A stretch of DNA of 64,000 nucleotides from Adlercreutzia mucosicola DSM 19490 (GTDB lineage Bacteria > Actinomycetota > Coriobacteriia > Coriobacteriales > Eggerthellaceae). The translations under genes and the position numbers were made by a program. Shown here in pieces: positions 16,598 through 23,494 of this stretch (position 1 is its first letter; the number at the start of each line of letters is the position of its first letter). The stretch covers positions 1 through 64,000 of the forward strand of contig NZ_AUGK01000014.1 in assembly GCF_000422625.1 (NCBI RefSeq). The letters are read 5' to 3'. Below the pieces are notes generated by a model, which had not been told where the DNA came from, made no database searches, and saw only the letters and a list, made by a program, of their open reading frames with translations.

Positions 16598-17104
16598 CTA
16601 TCGGTACAGGGCGATGTTGTCGCGGCGGGCGCGCACGCGCTCCGCCGGGTCCTTGATGGCCTCGATGTCCTCCACGGTCACCGGGGCCGCGCCGGCGCCG
16701 CCGGCATCGGGCACGTCGGGAAACGCCGGCCCCTTGGCGAAGGCCAGGAGCGCGTCGGCGTTCTCGGCGATCTCCTCGGGGGTGTCGCCGGCCATGCGGG
16801 CGAGCAGCCCCGCGTCCACGCCCTTCTCGCGGGCCACCTCGGCCACGGCGCCCGTTCGGGCGATCTGGGCCTTCAGGCTCGCGATCTCGGCGTCCTTCTC
16901 GTCGGCCTTGGCCTTGTGGGCCTTGGCGCGGCTCTCCCACTGGCGGCTGCGAGCCTTCCAGTCGGTCTGGTCGGCCTCGGGCTCCGGATCGGGCTCGGCC
17001 TCCGGGTCGGCCCCTCGGGGCTCGTCCTGCGCGCCGCCGTCCGCCCGGGGATCGGCCGCCGCCTCCTGCTCGGGCCCGACGGCCCCGCTGTCCTCTCCTG
17101 CCAT
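16598..17104 (-). CDS. Capsid scaffolding protein (DUF4355-like)
   Basis: 168 residues. The N-terminal 50 are disordered and rich in Glu, Pro and Asp. A long Lys/Glu coiled-coil (about 58 to 95) and a C-terminal helix ending RARRDNIALYR follow, the usual build of phage scaffolds. The ATG at 17104 is preceded by GAGAGGAGG with good spacing; the longer frame upstream has no site. It is the first gene after a terminator and a hairpin-rich leader, so head-operon expression may be reset here. Confidence 0.82.
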   Translation of the reverse strand: MAGEDSGAVGPEQEAAADPRADGGAQDEPRGADPEAEPDPEPEADQTDWKARSRQWESRAKAHKAKADEKDAEIASLKAQIARTGAVAEVAREKGVDAGLLARMAGDTPEEIAENADALLAFAKGPAFPDVPDAGGAGAAPVTVEDIEAIKDPAERVRARRDNIALYR

Positions 17105-17193
17105 GGAAAGGCCTCCTCTCAGCGCCCCGTTCCGGGGCATCGGTGTTGCCGCCCCGTGCGGGGCGATTGATCAAATACCCGTCTCCGGGCATG
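17105..17193 (-). promoter_or_regulatory. Hairpin-rich leader of the scaffold/capsid genes
   Basis: In the 89 bases before the scaffold start there are two strong short hairpins, 17150 to 17165 (CGCCCCG-TG-CGGGGCG) and 17124 to 17138 (GCCCCG-TTC-CGGGGC), plus a weaker one near 17177 to 17190. No promoter motif is evident on the minus strand. A 5'-end stabilising or translation-control structure is possible but is inference. Confidence 0.4.
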
Positions 17194-17215
17194 AAAAAAG
17201 CCCCCGTTCGGGAGC
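17194..17215 (-). terminator. Rho-independent terminator between toxin and scaffold genes
   Basis: On the minus strand the RNA would read GCUCCCG-AA-CGGGGGC followed by six U. The stem is seven pairs including one G-U. It would stop transcripts from the terminase/portal/MuF genes before the scaffold and capsid genes unless antitermination occurs. Confidence 0.72.
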
Positions 17216-17217
17216 CT

Positions 17218-17389
17218 GATTCCGTGGTATGATCGAACTGTGAAAGCCGATAGGTCCTCTGCTGTGACGGAGATCGCCTTCGGCTTTCTTATGTTCGAGA
17301 GATTGATTCCGTGGTATAATCCAAGCGTAAATTTACAGCTAAAGGCGGTACAGCCATCCAGCCAGTTGGAAGGCCAGGGCCGCCTTTAG
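17218..17389 (+). repeat. Two tandem promoter-like plus hairpin units antisense to the MuF toxin 3' end
   Basis: GATTCCGTGGTAT(G/A)ATC occurs at 17218 to 17234 and 17305 to 17322, 87 bases apart. Each copy contains an extended -10 box (TGG-TATGAT at 17225 to 17233, TGG-TATAAT at 17312 to 17320). Each is followed by an inverted repeat: GAAAGCCGA/TCGGCTTTC (17242 to 17250, 17280 to 17288), and CTAAAGGCGG/CCGCCTTTAG (17339 to 17348, 17380 to 17389). The last arm covers the toxin stop codon. Together they could encode two small plus-strand RNAs. No T-run follows either hairpin. Confidence 0.5.
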
Positions 17390-18576
17390 TTGTGCTTCCA
17401 TCGGCTTATGACGCCTCCGTCAGCCGATATGAACAAGCCCTCGGCACATCCGTACTGCGCAAGCCTCCTGAAAAACTCCGCCATAACTTCATCGTCTGGA
17501 CGCCTGCTCTCGCTGTTGCTCAGAACGACCAGCGGATCTCGGAGGTTCAGCTTCCGCCACTTTTTCGCGGCGTCCCGAACGCGATCCTCGACCGCATGCT
17601 TTCCTCCGCCCGGGCTCTTCAGCTCCCAGAGATCGCCCCCTATGAGGAAATCGATATTTGCGGGGGCCGTCAGATCCTCGTCCTTTGCAACAACCTGGAA
17701 GCCGTGTCTGGCAAGAGCATCTACGGCTTTCCGCTCTTTGGGCTCCATGCGCTTGCGGGGCTTTTCATAGACGACCTCCGGCACCTTGCCGAACCACAGC
17801 CAGTCGGGGTCGCGGGTCTCGCACTCGGCCTGCACCAGCTTCCGGCGCTCCGCGTCCGAGGCCCGCTCCCAGGCGTCGCCGTGGGCCACCGCCGCCTCGC
17901 ACTGCCCCCAGCGCCCGCGCATGGCGTCGAAGTCGAAGCCCTCCACGGACGTCTGGCCCTCGAAGCCCGGCACCACGCGGCACCGGCAGCTCGGGTGGTT
18001 GGGGTGGTCGGGGCTCTCGCCCTGCGCCCTGTAGGCGAAGCCCAGCGAGGCGATCATGAAGCAGAACCCGCAGGCCTCCGCGTCGGACGGCACGCGCGCG
18101 TAGCGCAGCGACGCCTGGAGCGCCGATGCCCTGGCGATGTTCTCGGCCATGGCGGCGTTCGGCGCGGCCTCCACGGAGGCCCTCAGCGTCGCCTGCAGGC
18201 TGCTGAGCACCTTGGCGTCGTCCCACCCGCGCTCGAACAGGCAGGCCGCGACCGAGCGGACGCGGGCCATCGCCTCGTCGCGGCCCATGGCCCCGTGGGC
18301 CGCGGGCGCCTTGCGCTCGATGCCCTCGGCCAGGGCGGCCTCGCGCCACAGCTCGTCGGCCAGGGCGGCGCACACCTCCTGGCCGTCGGCGGCGGCAGCC
18401 CGATAGGCGTCGGCCAGCGCCGAGCGCCACACGGCCCGCTCCTCCTCGTCGGCGGCCGCGCGGAACAGCGCCACCAGCTCCAGCATCTCGGGGCCGAACT
18501 CAGAGGCCGCCGCCTCCACCGCCGCCGCTATCTCCTCGCCGTAGACCCGCAGCCTGTCCCTGGTTACCTGCGCCAT
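17386..18576 (-). CDS. MuF minor head protein fused to C-terminal CdiA-type nuclease (MuF polymorphic toxin)
   Basis: 396 residues. The N-terminal 265 residues are a phage Mu F/SPP1 gp7-like minor head protein, with Cys169, Cys172, Cys197 and Cys199 (EACGFC, SCRCRVVPG) as the usual zinc-like cluster. From about residue 275 a separate domain begins: ANIDFLIGG with Asp309, then DLWELKS with Glu318 and Lys320, a D..ExK nuclease core as in CdiA tRNase-type toxin tips. It ends GVISRWKHN. The last 390 bases are visibly less GC-rich than neighbours, fitting toxin-module exchange. It overlaps the portal gene. No downstream immunity gene is present. It could be injected with DNA or act in competition (inference). 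Confidence 0.82.
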   Translation of the reverse strand: MAQVTRDRLRVYGEEIAAAVEAAASEFGPEMLELVALFRAAADEEERAVWRSALADAYRAAAADGQEVCAALADELWREAALAEGIERKAPAAHGAMGRDEAMARVRSVAACLFERGWDDAKVLSSLQATLRASVEAAPNAAMAENIARASALQASLRYARVPSDAEACGFCFMIASLGFAYRAQGESPDHPNHPSCRCRVVPGFEGQTSVEGFDFDAMRGRWGQCEAAVAHGDAWERASDAERRKLVQAECETRDPDWLWFGKVPEVVYEKPRKRMEPKERKAVDALARHGFQVVAKDEDLTAPANIDFLIGGDLWELKSPGGGKHAVEDRVRDAAKKWRKLNLRDPLVVLSNSESRRPDDEVMAEFFRRLAQYGCAEGLFISADGGVISRWKHN

Positions 18577-19960
18577 CGGCGGCGGCCCTCCTCTCGCGCA
18601 GGGCCGCGAGGCCCGCGCTCTGGCTCTTCTGCGACTGGATGCGCGCGATGTCCTCCTGGGAGAACCCGCACATCTCCCAGAACACGTCGGTGTCGGCGAA
18701 GCCCGGGCACGCCGCCGCCAGCTTCGTGGCCGCGTCGGTCTGGGACACCACCGAGGGCATCGACGGGTCGCGGAAGTGCGCCCCCACGGACAGCTGGCGC
18801 TCGGTCAGCCCCTCCACGGGGCAGTCGCCCTCCACGCACATGGCCATGAGGGCCACGTTGCGCAGGGCGACCTTGTTCGACGTGTTCAGGTCGTCGGCGG
18901 CGATGCAGATGTCCTCGCGGGCGGCCGCGATGGCCTGGGCGCTCGACGGGTTCTCGGTCGTCACGCCGAGCGAGTTCAGCGGCACGCCGGTCTCGGCGGA
19001 GAACTGCTGGGCGTAGATGCGGAACTGCTCCACGAGCGGCTGGGGGCTCGCGGCCGCCAGCTGCACCGCCTGGGGCACCTCGCCGTTGCCGCCGCGCTCG
19101 GCCAGGAACACCGAGTTCATGAGCCAGCGCCACTTGTCGCCGCTCATGGCGTCGAACTGCTCCTCGGTGAGGCCCAAAAACGCCCTCATCGGCACCGAGT
19201 AGAAGGCCGCCGCCACCGACAGGTAGCGGAACAGGCGCATGGCCTCGTCGGCGATGGCCATGACCGAGCGCGTGATGCGCGAGGCGCCGAAGGGGCGCCC
19301 TCCGTCCGCCCGGAACGCGAACGCCTCCATCATGGGGCGGTCGATGGGCAGCGGCAGGTACTCGGCGCGCCAGCGCACCTGGCTCACCCGATCCAGGGCC
19401 ACGACGTAGCCGGGCATGTGCAGGTTCGCGCGCACGGGCTGCGGCCTCGTGCGGGACCAGGCCGTGCGCCGGCGGTCGGCGACCACCAGGCCCGCGCCCA
19501 GGCGGCCCGCGCCCTCGTCCCACAGCCCCGAGGCCTGCTCGGCGGTGTGGAAGCGCACGATGGCCCGCCCGGCGCACCGCCCGACGGTCGCGAACATGCA
19601 GCCGTGCTTCAGCTCGCTGGGCGCGTGGCGGCGGTAGGCGTCCACGAGCGCGTTGTCGCGCACCACGCGGTCGAGGGAGGGATCCCCCTCGCCGTCGGCG
19701 AACACGAAGCCGTCGAAGCGGCTGCGCTCGGCCACGGCCGTGACCGCCTTGCGCGGCCATCCGCTCGGCACGTGGGCGCCCACGCCCTCGGGCACGTTGG
19801 ACACGCCGATGTCGGGCGGCTCCACCTCCTCGTCGTAGTAGGCGGTGCGCAGCGCGTTGCGCGCGGCCCTGGCCCGGGCCACGTCCAGAAGGTCGATCAG
19901 CGCCGCCCTGTCGGCGGCCCTCAGGCCCGCCGCGTCGGCGATGTTCGGGAGCGTCTCCAC
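18500..19960 (-). CDS. Portal protein (SPP1 Gp6-like)
   Basis: 486 residues. The GTG at 19960 (VETLPNIADAAGL) is chosen because it follows the terminase stop by one base with a GAGGGTGG site. The sequence shows the portal pattern: an N-terminal AYYDEE region, strands around VRFHTAEQASGLWDE, a long helix with FYSVPMRAFLGL, and a late helical crown with SAQAIAAAREDI. The C-terminus is disordered and Gly-rich. It forms the dodecameric DNA entry channel and should contact TerL and the MuF protein. Confidence 0.9.
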   Translation of the reverse strand: METLPNIADAAGLRAADRAALIDLLDVARARAARNALRTAYYDEEVEPPDIGVSNVPEGVGAHVPSGWPRKAVTAVAERSRFDGFVFADGEGDPSLDRVVRDNALVDAYRRHAPSELKHGCMFATVGRCAGRAIVRFHTAEQASGLWDEGAGRLGAGLVVADRRRTAWSRTRPQPVRANLHMPGYVVALDRVSQVRWRAEYLPLPIDRPMMEAFAFRADGGRPFGASRITRSVMAIADEAMRLFRYLSVAAAFYSVPMRAFLGLTEEQFDAMSGDKWRWLMNSVFLAERGGNGEVPQAVQLAAASPQPLVEQFRIYAQQFSAETGVPLNSLGVTTENPSSAQAIAAAREDICIAADDLNTSNKVALRNVALMAMCVEGDCPVEGLTERQLSVGAHFRDPSMPSVVSQTDAATKLAAACPGFADTDVFWEMCGFSQEDIARIQSQKSQSAGLAALRERRAAADGAGNQGQAAGLRRGDSGGGGGGGL

Positions 19961-19961
19961 G

Positions 19962-21476
19962 TCAGCCCACCCTCGCTTTCCTTCTCGGGTTCCTCTTGGT
20001 GGTGCGGGCCGCCCAGGCGGCCAGCGCCAGCGCCTCGCACGCGACCTCGGCGGCCGGGTCGCCCTCGCAGCGGAAGCCGAAGCCCCCGGCGGCGCCGATG
20101 GGGCGCTTCTCGGCGAGCGCCACCACGGCGTCGAGGCCGGGCTGGCCGCCGTGGGCAACCGTCCCCTCGGCGATGCCGGCGACGAGCATCGAGCACGCCG
20201 CCGCGACATCGCCGGGGGCCGGCTCCACGATGCACGGCCCGGGCACGCGGGCTGTCCTCAGGCGGTCGGCCATGTCGACGGAGTGCGCCTTTCCGTCCAC
20301 GACGATCTGGGCGGCGGTTCGGCCCCTCGCGGCGAGCCAGGACGCGGCCGCCGGAATTCCCTCAGTCGCGTCGAACACAGCCCAGTCGCCGGGGATCTCC
20401 GCGAACACCGACCCGTCGGCGCGGCGCACGGCGGCCGCCACCGCGCCGGCCGAGCCGTCGGGCGAGAACTTCACGGCCAGGCACTCCACGTCGGCCGGCT
20501 CGGGCTCGGGCGGCTCCCGCCGCGCCGCCTCCCAGGCAGCCTCCGGGATGACGCGCTCCACGGCGCGGCCCGACGGCAGCCAGTAGCCGAGGCATTCCTG
20601 AGCGAAGGAAAGGTCCTCCTTGAACATGTTCCGCAGGTCGAGGATGGTGCTCTCGTCGATGAGGTATCCCATGGTGGGGTTCAGGCGCCACCAGCGCTCT
20701 CTATCGGACACGTCGCCGACCTCGTCGGCGCTCCACTCCGACCACGACAGGGCCTCGGTCGCCCCTCCCGCGCGAGCCTTGGCCCTCATGTCGGCGAAGG
20801 TGCTGTTCGGGTACTCCGGCCCCGGCGGCGTGCCGAGGAAGATGAACTGCGGGCGGCGCGAGGTGGTGGCGGTCGATGCGATGGCTTTCTGGTGCTCGTC
20901 GGTGAGCGCCTGGGCCTCGTCGTATATGACCACGTCCACGGTGTAGCCGCGCTTGGCAGACTTTGTGCGCGTTGACAGGTATACAGCCGAGCCGTTCTTG
21001 AAGAAGATCGCCTCCTTGCCGGTGCCCTTGCGCACCGAGCGCACGAGGGCGTTCAGCTCGGGGTGCTGGGCGTCGGGATCCCCGGCTCTCTCGCCGAAGA
21101 ACTCCTTGAGGCGATCGAAGAGCTTCGTGACCGTCGAGTAGTCGTGGGCGGTGTACAGGATCGTCTCGCCCATGGCCGCCACCCCTGCCAGGATGCGGGT
21201 CTCGACGAGGGCCGTCTTGCCGTTCTGGCGCGGCACCTCCAGGCCGCAGCGGCGGTGGACGTAGCGGAAGTCCTCGGTGACGGCCATCCAGTCGTTCATG
21301 ACCGCGCGCTGCCACGGGAACAGATCGACGCCGACGGCGCTGCCGAGGGCGGCCACCTGGGGGCCGAGGGTCGAGCTATAGGACTCCGCCGCCCTCCAGG
21401 TCGGCTCCTGGCATCCCCGCCGCTTTCCCGAACAGCGCCACGATGTCGGCGAGGCCGCCGGATCCATCATCGCCAT
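19962..21476 (-). CDS. terL: Terminase large subunit
   Basis: 504 residues. Walker A reads RQNGKT at 83 to 88 and Walker B VVIYDEAQ at about 182 to 189, followed by a coupling segment FLGTPPGPEY. The C-terminal half (from about 330) has the acidic strands of the RNase H-like nuclease (VKFSPDGSAG, QIVVDGKAHSVD). The ATG at 21476 has a strong AGGAGG site. The QEPTW segment near residue 23, common at the N-terminus of this type, supports the long start even though it overlaps TerS by 100 bases. Confidence 0.93.
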   Translation of the reverse strand: MAMMDPAASPTSWRCSGKRRGCQEPTWRAAESYSSTLGPQVAALGSAVGVDLFPWQRAVMNDWMAVTEDFRYVHRRCGLEVPRQNGKTALVETRILAGVAAMGETILYTAHDYSTVTKLFDRLKEFFGERAGDPDAQHPELNALVRSVRKGTGKEAIFFKNGSAVYLSTRTKSAKRGYTVDVVIYDEAQALTDEHQKAIASTATTSRRPQFIFLGTPPGPEYPNSTFADMRAKARAGGATEALSWSEWSADEVGDVSDRERWWRLNPTMGYLIDESTILDLRNMFKEDLSFAQECLGYWLPSGRAVERVIPEAAWEAARREPPEPEPADVECLAVKFSPDGSAGAVAAAVRRADGSVFAEIPGDWAVFDATEGIPAAASWLAARGRTAAQIVVDGKAHSVDMADRLRTARVPGPCIVEPAPGDVAAACSMLVAGIAEGTVAHGGQPGLDAVVALAEKRPIGAAGGFGFRCEGDPAAEVACEALALAAWAARTTKRNPRRKARVG

Positions 21477-21834
21477 GAGGCCCAGCCTCCTCCTCGCGCC
21501 TTATCGCGACGCAGAGCTCGCGATACTCCTTGGCGATCCTCGCCACGGACGACCCCTCCGCGTCGCGAAGCTCCGAGAGCAGGATGTCCCGGGCCTCGTA
21601 CATTCGCTTCAGCCATTCATCCCGCGGCGAGTCCAGGAGCTGCGCCGGCGGACCCTCGATGCGCGCCGGGCTCCTCTCCCTGCGGCCGCGACGAGGCTTT
21701 CTCGGCGCCGACAGCCCCAGCTTCTTCGCCCGCCTGGACACGTTCGACTGGTTGATGCCGATGGCCTCCGCGATCTCGCGGGTGGTCATGCGGCCGTAGT
21801 GCTCGGCGATATAGATGTCCTTCTCGTCTGCCAT
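21376..21834 (-). CDS. terS: Terminase small subunit
   Basis: 152 residues from the ATG at 21834, which lies 11 bases after GGAGGAGG; the ATG 27 bases earlier has no ribosome site. Residues about 15 to 42 form a helix-turn-helix (MTTREIAEAIGINQSNVSRRA), then a basic linker and a helical C-terminal half that would oligomerise. It recognises the packaging site and hands DNA to TerL. It sits between HNH and TerL, the usual order in this phage type. Confidence 0.83.
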   Translation of the reverse strand: MADEKDIYIAEHYGRMTTREIAEAIGINQSNVSRRAKKLGLSAPRKPRRGRRERSPARIEGPPAQLLDSPRDEWLKRMYEARDILLSELRDAEGSSVARIAKEYRELCVAIRREEEAGPHGDDGSGGLADIVALFGKAAGMPGADLEGGGVL

Positions 21835-21975
21835 GTCCCGCCGCACCTCCTCCGTCCGCATCGCGTGCCGCGCATCGCATCAAAAAAGGATCCAGGAGAG
21901 AAAAAAGCCCTTGCCGCCCGGGAGGGCCTGGCGGGCGCCGGGGAGGGCATCCCCCCCCTTCCCCTTCCACGCCGT

Positions 21976-22320
21976 CTAGGGCCGCTCTCGCGGCCGCTGC
22001 GCTCCCCACTCGCGCGATGGCGGGAACTTCTCCGTTTCGTCGTTCGGCCGCGAATCTGGGGGCTTAGGAGCCGTCTTGTTCCCTTTTCGCTGGTTGCAGA
22101 TCCTATGAGCCGGCTGCACGTTGGCCCGCTCGAACGGGCTGCCGCCCTTGGAGACGGGCACGATCTCGTCCAGCTCGTAGCTCATCGGGTCGCCCGCCGG
22201 CAGCGAGTAGTCGATGGGCATCCCGCACAGGGCGCAGGGCAGGCCCTCGGCCCGCACCGCGTCGCGCAGCTTGCGCCGCGCCGACCCGTTGGCCTTGCGC
22301 GGGTTCGGCCCGCGGCTCAC
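21976..22320 (-). CDS. HNH endonuclease of the packaging module
   Basis: 114 residues. Cys-x-x-Cys (CALCG) and a DEIVPVSKGG segment are followed by NVQPAHRICNQRKGNK, which is a standard HNH core with a paired CxxC. The GTG start at 22320 overlaps the upstream stop as GTGA. HNH genes next to terminase are required for cos cleavage in HK97-like phages, so a packaging role is more likely than homing. Confidence 0.87.
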   Translation of the reverse strand: MSRGPNPRKANGSARRKLRDAVRAEGLPCALCGMPIDYSLPAGDPMSYELDEIVPVSKGGSPFERANVQPAHRICNQRKGNKTAPKPPDSRPNDETEKFPPSREWGAQRPRERP

Positions 22321-22526
22321 AGCCAGCGCCCGTCCATGGGGCTCTCGCGGTTGGCCCGGCACTCGGCCAGACCGTCGTAGCGCTCGGCCGGAACGGCCGC
22401 CCACAGGCGGCCCGCAGGGTACTCCGCGGGGATGCCCAGGGCCTTCAGCATGGCCCAGGCCGGGAGGGTGCGCTTCCTGCGCCATGCCCTCAGGGCGGAC
22501 GCCCCCATGTACTCTCGCGTGACCAC
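22317..22526 (-). CDS. Small basic phage protein of unknown function
   Basis: 69 residues from a GTG at 22526 preceded by GGGGAGG. It contains a basic helix (SALRAWRRKRTLPAWAML) and a short WAAVPAERYDG segment. It is translationally coupled to the HNH gene. It might be a DNA-binding helper of packaging, but no family is recognised. Confidence 0.6.
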   Translation of the reverse strand: MVTREYMGASALRAWRRKRTLPAWAMLKALGIPAEYPAGRLWAAVPAERYDGLAECRANRESPMDGRWL

Positions 22527-22553
22527 TGCCGCCTCCCCTCCGCCCCCGGAAAC

Positions 22554-22592
22554 GCAGAGAGGCCGCCCAAATGCGTTGGACGGCCTCTCTGC
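22554..22592. repeat. Near-perfect 17-bp inverted repeat upstream of the packaging genes
   Basis: Arms at 22554 to 22570 and 22576 to 22592 pair over 17 bases with one mismatch that becomes a G-U pair on the minus strand; the loop is ATGCG. The following minus-strand sequence is only weakly T-rich (GTTTCC), so it is a poor classical terminator. It lies between the late regulator and HNH/TerS, where a cos or pac site could be. Confidence 0.6.
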
Positions 22593-22709
22593 AAGGAGGG
22601 CAAGGAATCGTCTGCTCCGTCTTCGCGTTCCCGCGAAATGACCCGGATACACAATAGCGCGTTTTCACCTGACACGGACTGCCAACTTTACGGGACGGCG
22701 AAATTTCCC

Positions 22710-23219
22710 TCACGCCCAGTCAACGCCGGCGGGGCGGCAGTCGGGGAAAGCCAGGCGCCTCCACTGCTCCGGCATCACCGACCACAGGGCGACGTAGGCG
22801 AACTCGCCCACGCGGTAGGCGCTCCTCTCGCTCACGTGCAGCTCGGCGGCGACCTCCTCCCATGTGCGCCCGTTGGCCCTTGCCGCCAGAGCCAGCCGGT
22901 AGGCCGGGTCGGGCACCTCGGCCAGGCACCGCCTGAACTCGGCCGACTCGGAGGCCAGCTCGGCGGCGTCGGCCTCCCACTCGGCCTGCAGCTCGGCTGT
23001 CCTGGCCACGAGCGAGAACACCGCGTCGTCGCCGCGCTCCGGGCCGCCGCCCGAGGACTGGGTGAGCGCCTGGGCCCTCACCGCGCCGCTCCTGGCGGCC
23101 TCCAGCTCCATGGCGACCGCGGCCTCGCGCAACCTGAGCGAGCGCATGTGCTCCACGTACATCCTCGCCGCCATCGCCATAGTGACTCCGCTGTGCCCTT
23201 CGGCGCTTGCCCTTCCCAT
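22710..23219 (-). CDS. Sigma-like/ArpU-type phage late transcription regulator
   Basis: 169 residues from the ATG at 23219; a shorter start at the MAMAARMYV Met, with GGAG before it, is also possible. The N-terminal two thirds are helical. Residues about 110 to 155 form a sigma region 4-like helix-turn-helix (NGRTWEEVAAELHVSERSAYR). It lies just before the packaging genes, where ArpU/RinA-like activators of late transcription are found. It is preceded, across the repeat array, by the primase-helicase gene. Confidence 0.7.
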   Translation of the reverse strand: MGRASAEGHSGVTMAMAARMYVEHMRSLRLREAAVAMELEAARSGAVRAQALTQSSGGGPERGDDAVFSLVARTAELQAEWEADAAELASESAEFRRCLAEVPDPAYRLALAARANGRTWEEVAAELHVSERSAYRVGEFAYVALWSVMPEQWRRLAFPDCRPAGVDWA

Positions 23220-23363
23220 AGCCTCATTGTCCTTTCTCGCGAATAGCTCTCTCTTTTCCGTCCGCGGCCGTTTCACCCGCGGGGGTGTCGGTGCGGGGTG
23301 TAGTCCTGCGCGACACAAGGGAGGCGCGCCCTTGGCGCCTCCCGTCCCCGCACTACGCCCTCC

Positions 23364-23494
23364 GGGTGTAGGGTGTAAACCCTATTCTTTGATATAGCCT
23401 TTACACCCCCTACCCCCTATAAAGGCTATTAGCCTTTACACCCCGTTTCCTACACCCCAAGGTGTAAAGGCTGGGTCTTACACCCTTACACCCC
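23364..23494. repeat. Iteron-like cluster of GGGTGTA/TACACCC repeats
   Basis: At least eight copies of TACACCC or its complement occur within 131 bases, several in the longer form CCTTTACACCCC. Centred near 23428 is a perfect inverted repeat AAAGGCTA-T-TAGCCTTT. The region is more AT-rich than its surroundings and abuts the primase-helicase stop. This is what an initiator-bound replication origin looks like; a regulator-binding array for the late operon is the alternative. Confidence 0.6.

Noticed and set aside
17289-17357. 22-codon minus-strand frame starting MAVPPLAVNL after the toxin gene
   Set aside because: Too short, no good ribosome site, and it overlaps the inverted repeat and promoter-like motif. 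Mentioned only as a possible relic or immunity peptide.
21976-22320. HNH gene considered as a homing endonuclease inserted in the packaging genes
   Set aside because: It is translationally coupled to its neighbour and in the standard position before TerS, so a packaging role is more likely.
23364-23494. Repeat array considered as a CRISPR
   Set aside because: Repeats are only 7 to 12 bases, on both strands and unevenly spaced, with no cas genes.
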